31,891 bases of DNA from positions 1 to 31,891 of the IMG/VR virus record IMGVR_UViG_3300020469_000158. One strand, given 5' to 3'. Under the pieces are notes generated by a model. The model saw nothing but the letters and a program-made list of their open reading frames with translations. It searched no databases and was not told the DNA's origin. The first letter of the stretch is position 1. Each line of letters starts with the position of its first letter. The stretch is from a virus. The position numbers and the translations under genes are program-made. Below, one piece after another: positions 6,406-13,448 of the stretch.

Positions 6406-6684
6406 ATGGATAGAAAAAAAATACCAGTTTATTCAGGTGTGCTTAATTATTTTCCAGATGCAATAAGAGAGGTTGCCAGGTGTAGTTACAAAGGTAACCA
6501 GCAACACAATCCACATAAAAGATTGCATTGGGACAGATCAAAGTCTGGTGATGAGCTTGATGCTCTTACTAGACATTTGTTGCAAGCGGGTACTTTTGAC
6601 ACTGACGGCATTAGACATTCTGCTAAAGTTGCCTGGAGAGCATTAGCCAATTTACAAAAAGAAATAGAAAATGATACTAAATGA
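6406..6684 (+). CDS. DUF5664-like (dATP/dGTP diphosphohydrolase-type) protein
   Basis: 92 residues resembling the DUF5664 family, which is annotated as dATP/dGTP diphosphohydrolase-like and related to MazG-type all-helical NTP hydrolases. Visible features: PDAIREVARCSYKG, then LHWDRSKSGDELDALTRHLLQAG, DTDGIRHSAKVAWRALANLQ. Order of Asp, Glu-Leu-Asp-Ala and His-x3-Ala matches the family. If active it would alter the dNTP pool; whether that supports modified-base synthesis cannot be read here. It is followed by a sigma-like gene overlapping by 14 bases. Confidence 0.62.
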   Translation: MDRKKIPVYSGVLNYFPDAIREVARCSYKGNQQHNPHKRLHWDRSKSGDELDALTRHLLQAGTFDTDGIRHSAKVAWRALANLQKEIENDTK

Positions 6685-7258
6685 ATTATCTAAACGAAAT
6701 AAAGAGTGGCATAGGATTGCTCTCTCTATTTGTAAAGATGAGCATTTAGCAAACGACCTGGTACAACTTATGTATTTTAGAATATTAAAGTACATAAAAG
6801 ACATTGACAAAATAAAAGTCAATGGTAAAATAAATTCCTTATACATATACGTCACAATTAAAAATCTGTATTATCAACACAAGAACGCTGAAAAGAAAAA
6901 TACAAGATTAGAGTATCAGGATTATGACAGTTTTGACGACAGCAACAACATAAACTATTACCCGTTAAACTTAACGACATCTATTGATGATGAAAAAAAT
7001 ATGATCTCATTTGAAAAGGCTCATCAAAAACTAATTGACAAAATAAACAATGAAATAAAAACTTGGCATTGGTACGATGAAAAGCTTTTTAGATTATATT
7101 ATTATACAGATAAAAGTTTGAGAAAGATTGCAAGTGAAACAGGTATATCGCTAACAAGTATTTATAATTCCTGTAAGAATTATAAAATAATTATAGAGCA
7201 AAAATTCGGAGAAGATTTTGCAGATTTCTTCAACAAGGATTACGATAAAATTAAATAA
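6671..7258 (+). CDS. Sigma factor-like protein (ECF/sigma-70 type)
   Basis: 195 residues with two parts that resemble sigma factors. Residues 8-70 look like region 2 (WHRIALSICKDEHLANDLVQ, then MYFRILKYIK and a helix NSLYIYVTIKNLYY). Residues about 137-175 look like a region 4 helix-turn-helix (EKLFRLYYYTDKSLRKIASE then TGISLTSIYNSC). A Lys/Asp-rich linker separates them. Similar proteins are known in Bacteroidota phages and may redirect host RNA polymerase to middle or late promoters, though a related terminase-like or DNA-binding role is possible. Located within the coupled early run. Confidence 0.62.
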   Translation: MILNELSKRNKEWHRIALSICKDEHLANDLVQLMYFRILKYIKDIDKIKVNGKINSLYIYVTIKNLYYQHKNAEKKNTRLEYQDYDSFDDSNNINYYPLNLTTSIDDEKNMISFEKAHQKLIDKINNEIKTWHWYDEKLFRLYYYTDKSLRKIASETGISLTSIYNSCKNYKIIIEQKFGEDFADFFNKDYDKIK

Positions 7259-7259
7259 T

Positions 7260-7667
7260 ATGAAAGAACCAAAAGATAAAAGAACAAAAGAATATAAAGA
7301 ATGGAAAAAGAATTTCGACAACAAGTCTAAAGGACTTGGTGACGATATAGAAAAAATAACTGAAGCTACAGGAATAAAGAAAGCTGTTAAGTGGGCGTTT
7401 GGAGAAGATTGTGGTTGCGATGAAAGGAAAGACAAACTCAATAGGTTGTTTGACTATAGAAAACCAAAGTGTTTAACAGAAGAAGAGTATAACTATTTAG
7501 ATGTACTATTCAACACAAAAGGTAGTGTGTTGTCGGCTGACAAGGTTACAAGGTGTATAAACATATATAATAGGGTTTTTAGTGCTTATCAAAGAGGAAC
7601 TGGTTGCAGCTCTTGCTTTGTATCAAACGTATACAACCCATTAAAAAAACTATATGAGAACTATTAG
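7260..7667 (+). CDS. Conserved Cys-containing phage protein of unknown function
   Basis: I start at the ATG at 7260 (MKEPKDKRTKEYKEW), one base after the sigma-like stop, rather than 42 bases upstream inside that gene. 135 residues with the widespread signature GLGDDIEKITEATGIKKAVK then FGEDCGCDERKDKL, and a C-terminal GCSSCF. Many Bacteroidota phages encode this family next to replication genes, but its function is unknown. The two CxC or CxxC pairs could bind metal. Confidence 0.72.
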   Translation: MKEPKDKRTKEYKEWKKNFDNKSKGLGDDIEKITEATGIKKAVKWAFGEDCGCDERKDKLNRLFDYRKPKCLTEEEYNYLDVLFNTKGSVLSADKVTRCINIYNRVFSAYQRGTGCSSCFVSNVYNPLKKLYENY

Positions 7668-8052
7668 TAATGAGAAAGAATTGTTTAACTATCTAAAGCT
7701 TTATCATTTTACAGACTTAGTAAAATCAAAACACAAAATGTCTAAGTGGGATTGTTACTCAAGCATTTGGGGATACAGGATTGAGCTTAAGTGTAGGAAG
7801 AAACATTATGAAGATTTGATAATAGAAAAAACTAAATACGATTATCTGGTAAGAGAATGTTTTGGGTCTGATGAAACCCCACTATATATATGCAGTACAC
7901 CTGAAGGTATATTTTGTTATAACCTTTTCTTAGCTGAACCTAGGTGGGAGGTCAATACGAAAAACCCAGCTACTACTAACTTCAACAATAGACAAAGAGT
8001 TGAAAAAACTGTAGCCTATATAAGTGTTGAAAAAGCAACAAAGATATTATGA
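7654..8052 (+). CDS. Putative PD-(D/E)XK-like nuclease
   Basis: 132 residues. WDCYSSIWGYRIELKCRKKH resembles a nuclease core with Asp then Glu-x-Lys (about residues 31, 42 and 44), followed by KTKYDYLVRECFGSD and a beta strand PLYICSTPEGIFCYN, as in restriction-endonuclease-fold proteins of the Vsr/HJ resolvase kind. Overlaps the previous gene by 14 bases and the RecE-like gene by 4. The motif is compatible, but I cannot confirm the fold. Confidence 0.5.
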   Translation: MRTISNEKELFNYLKLYHFTDLVKSKHKMSKWDCYSSIWGYRIELKCRKKHYEDLIIEKTKYDYLVRECFGSDETPLYICSTPEGIFCYNLFLAEPRWEVNTKNPATTNFNNRQRVEKTVAYISVEKATKIL

Positions 8053-8783
8053 AAACAATAAGACTACTTGATGGTTCCGAATGGGATAGAGATGAAATAA
8101 TAAAGAAGATGTATGATAATGAATTTTATTACGGCTATCTAGGTGTTAATTGTTTATCATCATCATCTTGTAAAAAACTATGTGAAAGCGTTGAGGACTA
8201 TTTATTTGAGGATGCTGCTCTTAACTCAAACCTAAAACCACTAAGAGACGGCAGACTTTTTCACGTCACTGTATTAGAAGCAGATAAACTGGATGAGTAT
8301 TATGATTTTGTAGACGTGGGTACAAGAAGAAATAAAGAGTTTAAGTCGCAGTTTGCCTTGTCTAAAAAGGAAGTTATGCTTTATAAAGAGAAGTTGTGGG
8401 CAGAAGATCTTAAAGATAATATTCTTAAACACAGTAGGTCAAAGTATTTAATTGAAAATGGCAAACCTGAAGTTCCAAACATAAACTATGTTTTTGGATT
8501 ACCTTTTAGAGGAAAGGCTGATTTATTGTGTAATGACAGGGTGGTTGACATAAAGACCACTGGCGATATTGATAACTGGGATTACAATAAATATTTTTAT
8601 GGCTACGATATGCAAGCATATCTGTATATGAAATTGTTTGATAAAGAAACCTTTGAATTTGTTATAATAGATAAGCGTACAAAAAAGGTAAAGACGGATG
8701 AGGTTACAGAGGATTTTATTAGATCAGGAGAACGAAAAGTTAAAAAGGCAGTTGCAAATTATGTCAAATACTTTGCAATTTAA
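8049..8783 (+). CDS. RecE-like PD-(D/E)XK exonuclease
   Basis: 244 residues similar to phage exonucleases of the PDDEXK (DUF3799, exonuclease VIII-like) family, which resect double-stranded DNA to give 3' single strands. Visible: LSSSSCKKL near the N-terminus, GRLFHVTVLE (68-77), the core RGKADLLCNDRVVDIKTT with Asp158, Asp167 and Lys169, and YDMQAYLYM with Gln189. Paired with the ERF annealing protein (4111-4647) it forms a standard two-component phage recombination system. A copy of the genome's repeat (8425-8438) lies inside the coding sequence. Confidence 0.82.
   Translation: MKTIRLLDGSEWDRDEIIKKMYDNEFYYGYLGVNCLSSSSCKKLCESVEDYLFEDAALNSNLKPLRDGRLFHVTVLEADKLDEYYDFVDVGTRRNKEFKSQFALSKKEVMLYKEKLWAEDLKDNILKHSRSKYLIENGKPEVPNINYVFGLPFRGKADLLCNDRVVDIKTTGDIDNWDYNKYFYGYDMQAYLYMKLFDKETFEFVIIDKRTKKVKTDEVTEDFIRSGERKVKKAVANYVKYFAI
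8425..8438 (+). repeat. Scattered copy of the TTAAACGCAGTAGG repeat
   Basis: TTAAACACAGTAGG, one mismatch to the array A unit and extended by GTCAAA like the third array A copy. It lies inside the RecE-like exonuclease gene, where it encodes LKHSR. Confidence 0.7.
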
Positions 8784-8967
8784 TGACCCGTTATCAAAAT
8801 TATATTTTGATTTCACAGTAGAGGATTTAGCAGAGGGCTCTACCATCGAGGAATGCGAAAGAACCTTAAAGTTTTTTGAGGACTTAGAATTGTATGAAGA
8901 ATGTGAAGGAATATATTTAGCTATAAAGTCAGCAAAATTTTTCATAGGTTTGTCACAAATTAATTAA
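8761..8967 (+). CDS. Hypothetical acidic protein, 68 aa
   Basis: I use the ATG at 8761 (MSNTLQFNDPLSKLYF), which overlaps the exonuclease gene by 23 bases; an earlier start at 8698 would lie deep in that gene. The product is acidic and helical (TIEECERTLKFFEDLELYEE). No domain recognised. Position between the exonuclease and DnaA-like genes fits a small accessory protein. Confidence 0.6.
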   Translation: MSNTLQFNDPLSKLYFDFTVEDLAEGSTIEECERTLKFFEDLELYEECEGIYLAIKSAKFFIGLSQIN

Positions 8968-8971
8968 CAAT

Positions 8972-9376
8972 ATGAAATTATCACAAATAAAATCGTTCGT
9001 AGAAAATTACACAGAATTAGATTTAGATTATAAAACAAGACAAAGATGTTTTGTTTACGCAAGAGCTGTGTATTTTTACCTAGCAAAAAAACACACAAGA
9101 AATAGTTTGAAAACACTAGCTGACTCCCTACAGGTTCATCACACATCTGTAATTCATTCTTTAAATAATGTAATGCCAGTTGTTTTTAAGTACGACAAAC
9201 ACTTAACAACTTTATGCAAAAACTTTAGCCAGGAATATAAACACTTTGTGAACAATACAAAAAAAGGCAAACAGCATTTGCTTGATGAAAACATTAACTT
9301 AAAGTTAGAGATCGTAAAATATAAAACAATGATCAAAGATATGAATGAGAAACAAAGCGTACAACAAGGATGTTGA
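8972..9376 (+). CDS. DnaA-domain-IV-like DNA-binding protein
   Basis: 134 residues. Residues 22-65 resemble the C-terminal DNA-binding domain of DnaA: RQRCFVYARAVYFYLAKKHT, then SLKTLADSLQVHHTSVIHSL, comparable to the R-D-H-S-T-V-x-H motif that reads DnaA boxes (here HHTSVIHS, 56-63). The AAA+ domain is absent, and the C-terminus is coiled coil (LLDENINLKLEIVKYKTMI). Such stand-alone domains in phages may bind origins or regulate. Located just before the terminase genes. Confidence 0.65.
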   Translation: MKLSQIKSFVENYTELDLDYKTRQRCFVYARAVYFYLAKKHTRNSLKTLADSLQVHHTSVIHSLNNVMPVVFKYDKHLTTLCKNFSQEYKHFVNNTKKGKQHLLDENINLKLEIVKYKTMIKDMNEKQSVQQGC

Positions 9377-9605
9377 TAAAAGTAAGTTTAACATAGGGTA
9401 CAACCTTGAAGCTGTATCTTGGTGTTTTAAAAACGGATACAAGTTATATCCAAAGCCACTTGGGAAACTTTACTTAATTATACTAGAGTATAAAGGAACT
9501 AAAGCAGAAAGCGAAAAACTATATACAAAGACTAATTGGAGTGACAAGATTTGGAAAACATATCAGCATATATATAAAACAAAATGCCTAGAAAGAAAAC
9601 AGTAA
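9345..9605 (+). CDS. Hypothetical basic protein, 86 aa
   Basis: Overlaps the DnaA-like gene by 32 bases and the next gene by 22. Contains FNIGYNLEAVSWCFKNGY and YPKPLGKLYLIILEYKG, then WSDKIWKTYQHIYKTKC. The motif recurs in small proteins upstream of terminases in Bacteroidota phages. Function unknown; possibly linked to DNA packaging. Confidence 0.65.
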   Translation: MRNKAYNKDVDKSKFNIGYNLEAVSWCFKNGYKLYPKPLGKLYLIILEYKGTKAESEKLYTKTNWSDKIWKTYQHIYKTKCLERKQ

Positions 9606-9973
9606 GAAAGTATATGAAATCTACTGACGGTAGAAAGAATAACGGTCAGAAGCCAGGAGACGCTGTTTTAAGGCGTTCTCTGGCTAGTTCTAGTAAAATG
9701 AATGTCGCTAAACGCAATAGGTCAAAAGTGTTGGCTACAGACGCTATAAGACAGATATACGGATCTGAACAAGAGTTCTGGAAACTTATAGCTGAGAATG
9801 CAAGAGACTCACAGTTTGACCGTAAGATGATCGTTGAGTATGTTTATGGTAAGCCAAAAGATTATGTTGACTTAGGTGGTAATGCAGAAAAGGTAGATAT
9901 ATCCATAATGAATTTCTTTGAGGGAAGTCAAGAGAAAACAATAGATATAGATGAAGGCACCGAGGCTGAATAG
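9584..9973 (+). CDS. terS: Putative terminase small subunit
   Basis: 129 residues directly upstream of, and overlapping by 23 bases, the large terminase gene. A basic N-terminus (MPRKKTVRKYMKSTDGR) precedes a helical core (KVLATDAIRQIYGSEQEFW, then DRKMIVEYVYGKPKD) and an acidic tail ending DIDEGTEAE. The core and position match small terminase subunits or their DNA-binding domains, which recognise the packaging start. A near-copy of the genome's repeat (9708-9721) lies inside it. No classic helix-turn-helix motif stands out, so the call rests largely on context. Confidence 0.65.
   Translation: MPRKKTVRKYMKSTDGRKNNGQKPGDAVLRRSLASSSKMNVAKRNRSKVLATDAIRQIYGSEQEFWKLIAENARDSQFDRKMIVEYVYGKPKDYVDLGGNAEKVDISIMNFFEGSQEKTIDIDEGTEAE
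9708..9721 (+). repeat. Scattered copy of the repeat inside the small terminase gene
   Basis: CTAAACGCAATAGG, two mismatches, again extended by GTCAAA. It encodes AKRNR in the putative small terminase subunit. Confidence 0.65.
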
Positions 9974-11162
9974 CAAGTACCAAGCTTTTGGTAATCAATC
10001 AAGATATTTTATAGTTACAGGCGGTAGGGGCAGTGGTAAATCATTTGCAGTAAATGTATTCTTATTGTTGCTTACTTACGAAAGAGGTCACAAGATATTG
10101 TTTACAAGATATACAATGGTCTCAGCAGCATCATCTATCATCCCAGAGTTTATTGAGAAGCTAGAGCTTATGGGTGTGGTCGAGGACTTTAGAATAACTA
10201 AAGATGAGATAACAAACATAAAAACACAATCAAGTATATTATTTAAAGGAATTAGAACAGCGTCAGGAAACCAAACTGCTGCACTCAAATCATTAAACGC
10301 AATAACTGCTTTTGTACTTGATGAAGCCGAAGAGCTGACAAACGAAGACGACTTTGATAAGATAGATCAGTCTGTTAGGGTAAAGAATAAACTCAATAGG
10401 GTTATATTAATACTCAACCCAACAACAAAAGAGCACTGGATATTTGGAAGGTTTTTTCAGAACAGAGACATTCCTGACGGATATAATGGTATGAAACAAA
10501 GCATCACCTACATACACACAACCTACTTAGACAACAAAGATAATTTATCGTTATCGTTCCTTAATCAGATACAAGAGATAAGAAGAAGAAGACCAGAGAA
10601 ATATGTTCATCAGATAATGGGAGCTTGGTTAGAAAAGCAAGAAGGTGTTATATTCAAGAACTGGAGGATAGGAGACTTCAATGAGAACTATGAAATATAC
10701 TATGGTCAAGATTTTGGATTTAGTATTGATCCGACTGTGCTAACTAAACTTAGCATAGATAAAAAAGGTAGGCGTATATTTTGTAAAGTAATGTATTGTA
10801 AAGCTGGACTTTCTACATCACAGATTGCAGACTTCAATATCAGATATGCAGGACCACATTTAATAATATCTGATAACTCTGAGCCGAGACTTATAAAAGA
10901 AGTCAAGGCGAAGGGAGTGAACATTACCCCGACCATTAAACGCAGTGGGTCTATACTTACAGGTATTGCATTACTGCAAGACTTTGATTTAATAATAGAT
11001 CCTGACTCTACGGATCTTGTCAAAGAATTAAATAATTATGTTTGGGCAACTAAAGGTCAAACAAAACCTGTTGATAAATTCAATCACTGCATCGACTCAA
11101 TCCGCTACGCAGCTCAATACGCTTTAGAAGGATTTAATAAAGGCACTTACTCTATTCGTTAA
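9951..11162 (+). CDS. terL: Terminase large subunit
   Basis: 403 residues with an ATPase and a nuclease half. Walker A GGRGSGKS is at 24-31 and Walker B FVLDEAEE at 121-128. The RNase H-like nuclease has Asp254 (YGQDFGF), Asp308 (LIISDNSEP) and Asp382 (HCIDSIRYAAQY). This is the Terminase_3/XtmB type, the motor that pumps DNA into the prohead and cuts it. The ATG at 9951 overlaps the small-subunit gene. The stop codon lies inside the first unit of repeat array A, and repeat-like sequences also occur in the gene (10293-10306, 10935-10950). Confidence 0.95.
   Translation: MKAPRLNSKYQAFGNQSRYFIVTGGRGSGKSFAVNVFLLLLTYERGHKILFTRYTMVSAASSIIPEFIEKLELMGVVEDFRITKDEITNIKTQSSILFKGIRTASGNQTAALKSLNAITAFVLDEAEELTNEDDFDKIDQSVRVKNKLNRVILILNPTTKEHWIFGRFFQNRDIPDGYNGMKQSITYIHTTYLDNKDNLSLSFLNQIQEIRRRRPEKYVHQIMGAWLEKQEGVIFKNWRIGDFNENYEIYYGQDFGFSIDPTVLTKLSIDKKGRRIFCKVMYCKAGLSTSQIADFNIRYAGPHLIISDNSEPRLIKEVKAKGVNITPTIKRSGSILTGIALLQDFDLIIDPDSTDLVKELNNYVWATKGQTKPVDKFNHCIDSIRYAAQYALEGFNKGTYSIR
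10935..10950 (+). repeat. Scattered copy of the repeat inside the large terminase gene
   Basis: ATTAAACGCAGTGGGT, one mismatch to the 14-bp core. It encodes IKRSG, between the second and third nuclease acidic residues. Confidence 0.7.
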
Positions 11163-11214
11163 ACGCAGTAGGGTAATCATTAAACGCAGTAGGTTTATCG
11201 TTAAACGCAGTAGG
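11159..11214 (+). repeat. Repeat array A: three 14-bp units at exact 21-bp spacing
   Basis: TTAAACGCAGTAGG occurs at 11159-11172, 11180-11193 and 11201-11214, all in the same orientation and exactly 21 bp apart, about two helical turns. The terminase stop codon TAA is inside the first unit. Regular spacing on one DNA face points to cooperative protein binding. Confidence 0.9.
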
Positions 11215-11302
11215 TCAAATACTTACACAAAAAATAATTAACATTTTATACACAATTATTAAAAAAAGTTTTATATATTGCATCCAACAAAACATTTTAA
11301 TT

Positions 11303-11494
11303 ATGAAAGAAAAACAATTTAAAAGCAAATTAGTTGAGTGGTATAATGATTATAAAATATCCGTAAGGGTTGAATATTGGTTAGACCCTGAGACTAATGA
11401 TGTAGTTCTTGATAAACAAGAAATGAGACAGTCGCTAAGATCTGAGATACAAAGACTTAGTAGACTTTTAAGATTTGGTGAAATACCAGAATAA
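11303..11494 (+). CDS. Hypothetical protein, 63 aa
   Basis: First gene after repeat array A, preceded by an A/T-rich region. Helical with alternating charge (FKSKLVEWYNDYKISVRVEY, then EMRQSLRSEIQRLSRLLRFG). Followed by a 13-bp perfect hairpin (11500-11530). No recognised domain. Confidence 0.65.
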   Translation: MKEKQFKSKLVEWYNDYKISVRVEYWLDPETNDVVLDKQEMRQSLRSEIQRLSRLLRFGEIPE

Positions 11495-11499
11495 ATTCT

Positions 11500-11530
11500 T
11501 TCATTGGGTTTGCATGACAAACCCAATGAA
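11500..11530. repeat. 13-bp perfect inverted repeat
   Basis: TTCATTGGGTTTG (11500-11512) and CAAACCCAATGAA (11518-11530) are exact reverse complements around CATGA. No T run follows on either strand, so it may be a partial terminator, an RNA-processing or stability hairpin, or a protein-binding site. Confidence 0.7.
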
Positions 11531-11550
11531 TAACTATTAAATTAAATAAT

Positions 11551-11814
11551 ATGAATAATAAACTAAAACAATTTATAAAAGAGTCCGAGAATGGTAAAAT
11601 ATTCTCGGCTACCTTCATTAAGAAGGACGGAACCGAAAGGAGAATGAGCGCTAGGCGTGGAGTCTCTAAAGGTGTAACAGGACAGGGAATGTCTTTTGAC
11701 CCTATGTCAAAGGGATTGCTTGTTGTGTTTGATATGCAAAAGCTTGCATATAGAATGATTAACCTACTTACTTTAAAACAGGTTAATATAAATGGTAAAC
11801 AAATAAAATTATGA
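11551..11814 (+). CDS. SH3-type beta-barrel-like protein
   Basis: 87 residues resembling a phage family described as SH3 beta-barrel fold proteins: KIFSATFIKKDGTERRMSAR, GVSKGVTGQG, then KGLLVVFDMQKLAYRMINLL and VNINGKQIKL. The order of strands and the basic surface suggest nucleic-acid or protein binding, but no specific partner can be named. It lies in the small-gene module between the repeat arrays. Confidence 0.65.
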   Translation: MNNKLKQFIKESENGKIFSATFIKKDGTERRMSARRGVSKGVTGQGMSFDPMSKGLLVVFDMQKLAYRMINLLTLKQVNINGKQIKL

Positions 11815-11972
11815 AAAATAAAAAACCAATATGGAAAAAAAATAAATACGGAAAATGGTATAAGTTAAAGCCTGTAACTGATAAGATTGCATTCATCCCT
11901 TGTGATGAGTTTGATCAAACTTACAAATGGCAAAAAACAAATAAAGGTTACCCAGCAAAAAGATTAAAATAA
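11811..11972 (+). CDS. Small basic protein, 53 aa
   Basis: ATGA overlap with the preceding gene. A very basic peptide with three Trp residues (PIWKKNKYGKWYKLKPVTDK, IPCDEFDQTYKW). Too short for a confident domain call; the tight overlap and codon use support a real gene. Confidence 0.55.
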   Translation: MKNKKPIWKKNKYGKWYKLKPVTDKIAFIPCDEFDQTYKWQKTNKGYPAKRLK

Positions 11973-11993
11973 ATAATATAAAAACAAAACATT

Positions 11994-12224
11994 ATGAAAA
12001 TACAAGAATTTAAAAAAGCAATGAAAGAAGTTTTCGGAGATAGATATATTGACGGAGACTCAGAAGGTTCTTTGAACCTTAGATCAAAGAAAGACGACTC
12101 GATTGATTTAAGAGAGTCCGCACACAAATTACTATTTCAGGGAAATTCTAAACAAAGATTAGAAGGAGCTGGAATGTTAAAGGTGTTAGATAAGTTAAAT
12201 TTAGATAATGGTAAAACAAAATAA
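11994..12224 (+). CDS. Hypothetical protein, 76 aa
   Basis: Starts MKIQEFKKAMKEVFGDRYI and continues with acidic and helical residues (SIDLRESAHKLLFQGNSKQR, then LEGAGMLKVLDKLN). Two bases separate it from the next gene. No recognised domain. Confidence 0.62.
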   Translation: MKIQEFKKAMKEVFGDRYIDGDSEGSLNLRSKKDDSIDLRESAHKLLFQGNSKQRLEGAGMLKVLDKLNLDNGKTK

Positions 12225-12226
12225 TT

Positions 12227-12637
12227 ATGGCTACAAGATGTACAATTAAAATAGATGGCGTAAAGTACGCTAAGATATATAAGCATTGGGACGGATATCC
12301 TGAAGCGAATTACTTATGGTTAACTAAGTTTAACGATAGATTTAATAAGGAACGAGGAGATGATCCGAGTTATAAGTTTGCTCAATTACTTAGGTTCTCT
12401 AGTAAATATTCAGGCACTTATAATCTAGACAAGTCTGAGTTTACAGGCTGGGGAGTAACTAAATATGATGCTGAGTGTTGGGAAGAGTACGAGTACCATC
12501 TAACTAACAAAGAAGTTGAGGTTTATAGAGTAAGCTTTGATGATAAAGATAATCAGTATCTTGAGAGAATCCCTGAGAGTGAGGTTAAGGTTATGATTAA
12601 AGGTTTAAATGAATCATTAGCAAAAGGTATATTATGA
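12227..12637 (+). CDS. Conserved phage protein, HWDGYP family
   Basis: 136 residues with TRCTIKIDGVKYAKIYKHWD then GYPEANYLWLTKF. The motif (A/T)R(C/A)xIKI...IYxHWDGYPE recurs in small phage proteins across several host phyla. The central part is aromatic and acidic (TGWGVTKYDAECWEEYEYHL). The function of the family is not known to me. It overlaps the next gene by 4 bases. Confidence 0.7.
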   Translation: MATRCTIKIDGVKYAKIYKHWDGYPEANYLWLTKFNDRFNKERGDDPSYKFAQLLRFSSKYSGTYNLDKSEFTGWGVTKYDAECWEEYEYHLTNKEVEVYRVSFDDKDNQYLERIPESEVKVMIKGLNESLAKGIL

Positions 12638-12903
12638 AAATGAAAGATAAAATAGCTGATCTTGAAAAGCAACTTGAGTCAGCAAAAAGACATACCTACA
12701 TTCACGACAGCCATACGATACAAGTATCGGACGGTGAGCTTTATGTTGGTTATGGAGATTTTGATAATAATAAAACTTTGGTTTGGAATGTTGATGATTT
12801 ATTTAATGATTTAGATTTTATAATAACAAAGGTTACAGAAGAGAAAGCTAAGTTATATAAATGGAGACTTAATAGAATTAAAAATTCAATAAAAGAGTTA
12901 TGA
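12634..12903 (+). CDS. Hypothetical protein, 89 aa
   Basis: ATGA overlap at its start. Begins with a short coiled coil (MKDKIADLEKQLESAKRH), followed by a beta-like segment (HTIQVSDGELYVGYGDFD) and a basic helical tail. No recognised domain. The sequence ends one base after the ATG of the next gene. Confidence 0.62.
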   Translation: MKMKDKIADLEKQLESAKRHTYIHDSHTIQVSDGELYVGYGDFDNNKTLVWNVDDLFNDLDFIITKVTEEKAKLYKWRLNRIKNSIKEL

Positions 12904-13058
12904 GAACATTCGGCAGAATATTAAAGAGGTTTTTCTGTTCAAAGGGAACACAGATTTGGCTCTGTGTTCCTTCTGTTATGGAGAATAAAGAATATAAAGA
13001 AAAGTTTATAATGGATACAATAAACTTTTTACAGGAAACAATAAAAGTAAAGTTATGA
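12900..13058 (+). CDS. Small basic protein with internal hairpin-coding stretch
   Basis: 52 residues in an ATGA overlap with the preceding gene and an ATGA overlap with the next. N-terminal basic segment MRTFGRILKRFFCSKGTQIW. A 10-bp perfect hairpin (GGAACACAGA at 12945-12954 with TCTGTGTTCC at 12961-12970) lies within it, so the coding call could be doubted and the region might instead hold a regulatory hairpin with a shorter gene from 12979. Confidence 0.45.
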   Translation: MRTFGRILKRFFCSKGTQIWLCVPSVMENKEYKEKFIMDTINFLQETIKVKL

Positions 13059-13234
13059 CAAATAGAGAAGACTTAGCAAGGGTGCTAAAAGATTATCAGC
13101 ATTTGGTTAATCAATACCAAAAGAAAGAAACTGAAGTATTAGATAAAGATTATATGATACAAGAGTTACAGGATAAGATAGACTTACTATCGGCAAACAT
13201 AGAAGTATTACAAAACAAAATATATGAGCAGTAA
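13055..13234 (+). CDS. Small coiled-coil protein, 59 aa
   Basis: Overlaps neighbours on both sides. Predicted almost fully helical (MTNREDLARVLKDYQHLVNQ, then MIQELQDKIDLLSANIEVLQ). No recognised domain. Confidence 0.58.
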   Translation: MTNREDLARVLKDYQHLVNQYQKKETEVLDKDYMIQELQDKIDLLSANIEVLQNKIYEQ

Positions 13235-13448
13235 AAAAGGAGTTTATAGTATTAACGATAAGCATTATGATCTTAATATTTATTATGAATACAGTTATGA
13301 TGTTGGCGATTGGATGCAACCGCCAACAAATGATGTAGATGTTTATAAGGTTGAGCTGAATGATGAAGACATAACTGAATTTTATTTTGATTATATGTCA
13401 GGTTTGTTTGAAGATCAAGTTTATCAATTCGCTTTACAAGATCATTAA
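13224..13448 (+). CDS. Acidic protein, 74 aa
   Basis: Overlaps the previous gene by 11 bases. Rich in Asp, Tyr and Phe (NIYYEYSYDVGDWMQPPTND, then ELNDEDITEFYFDYM), suggestive of a DNA-mimic-like surface charge, although that is only a composition argument. Its TAA stop lies inside the first unit of repeat array B, as the terminase stop does in array A. Confidence 0.6.
   Translation: MSSKKGVYSINDKHYDLNIYYEYSYDVGDWMQPPTNDVDVYKVELNDEDITEFYFDYMSGLFEDQVYQFALQDH

Noticed and set aside
7218-7259. Upstream start for the Cys-containing protein
   Set aside because: It lies inside the sigma-like gene; the ATG at 7260 gives the usual N-terminus.
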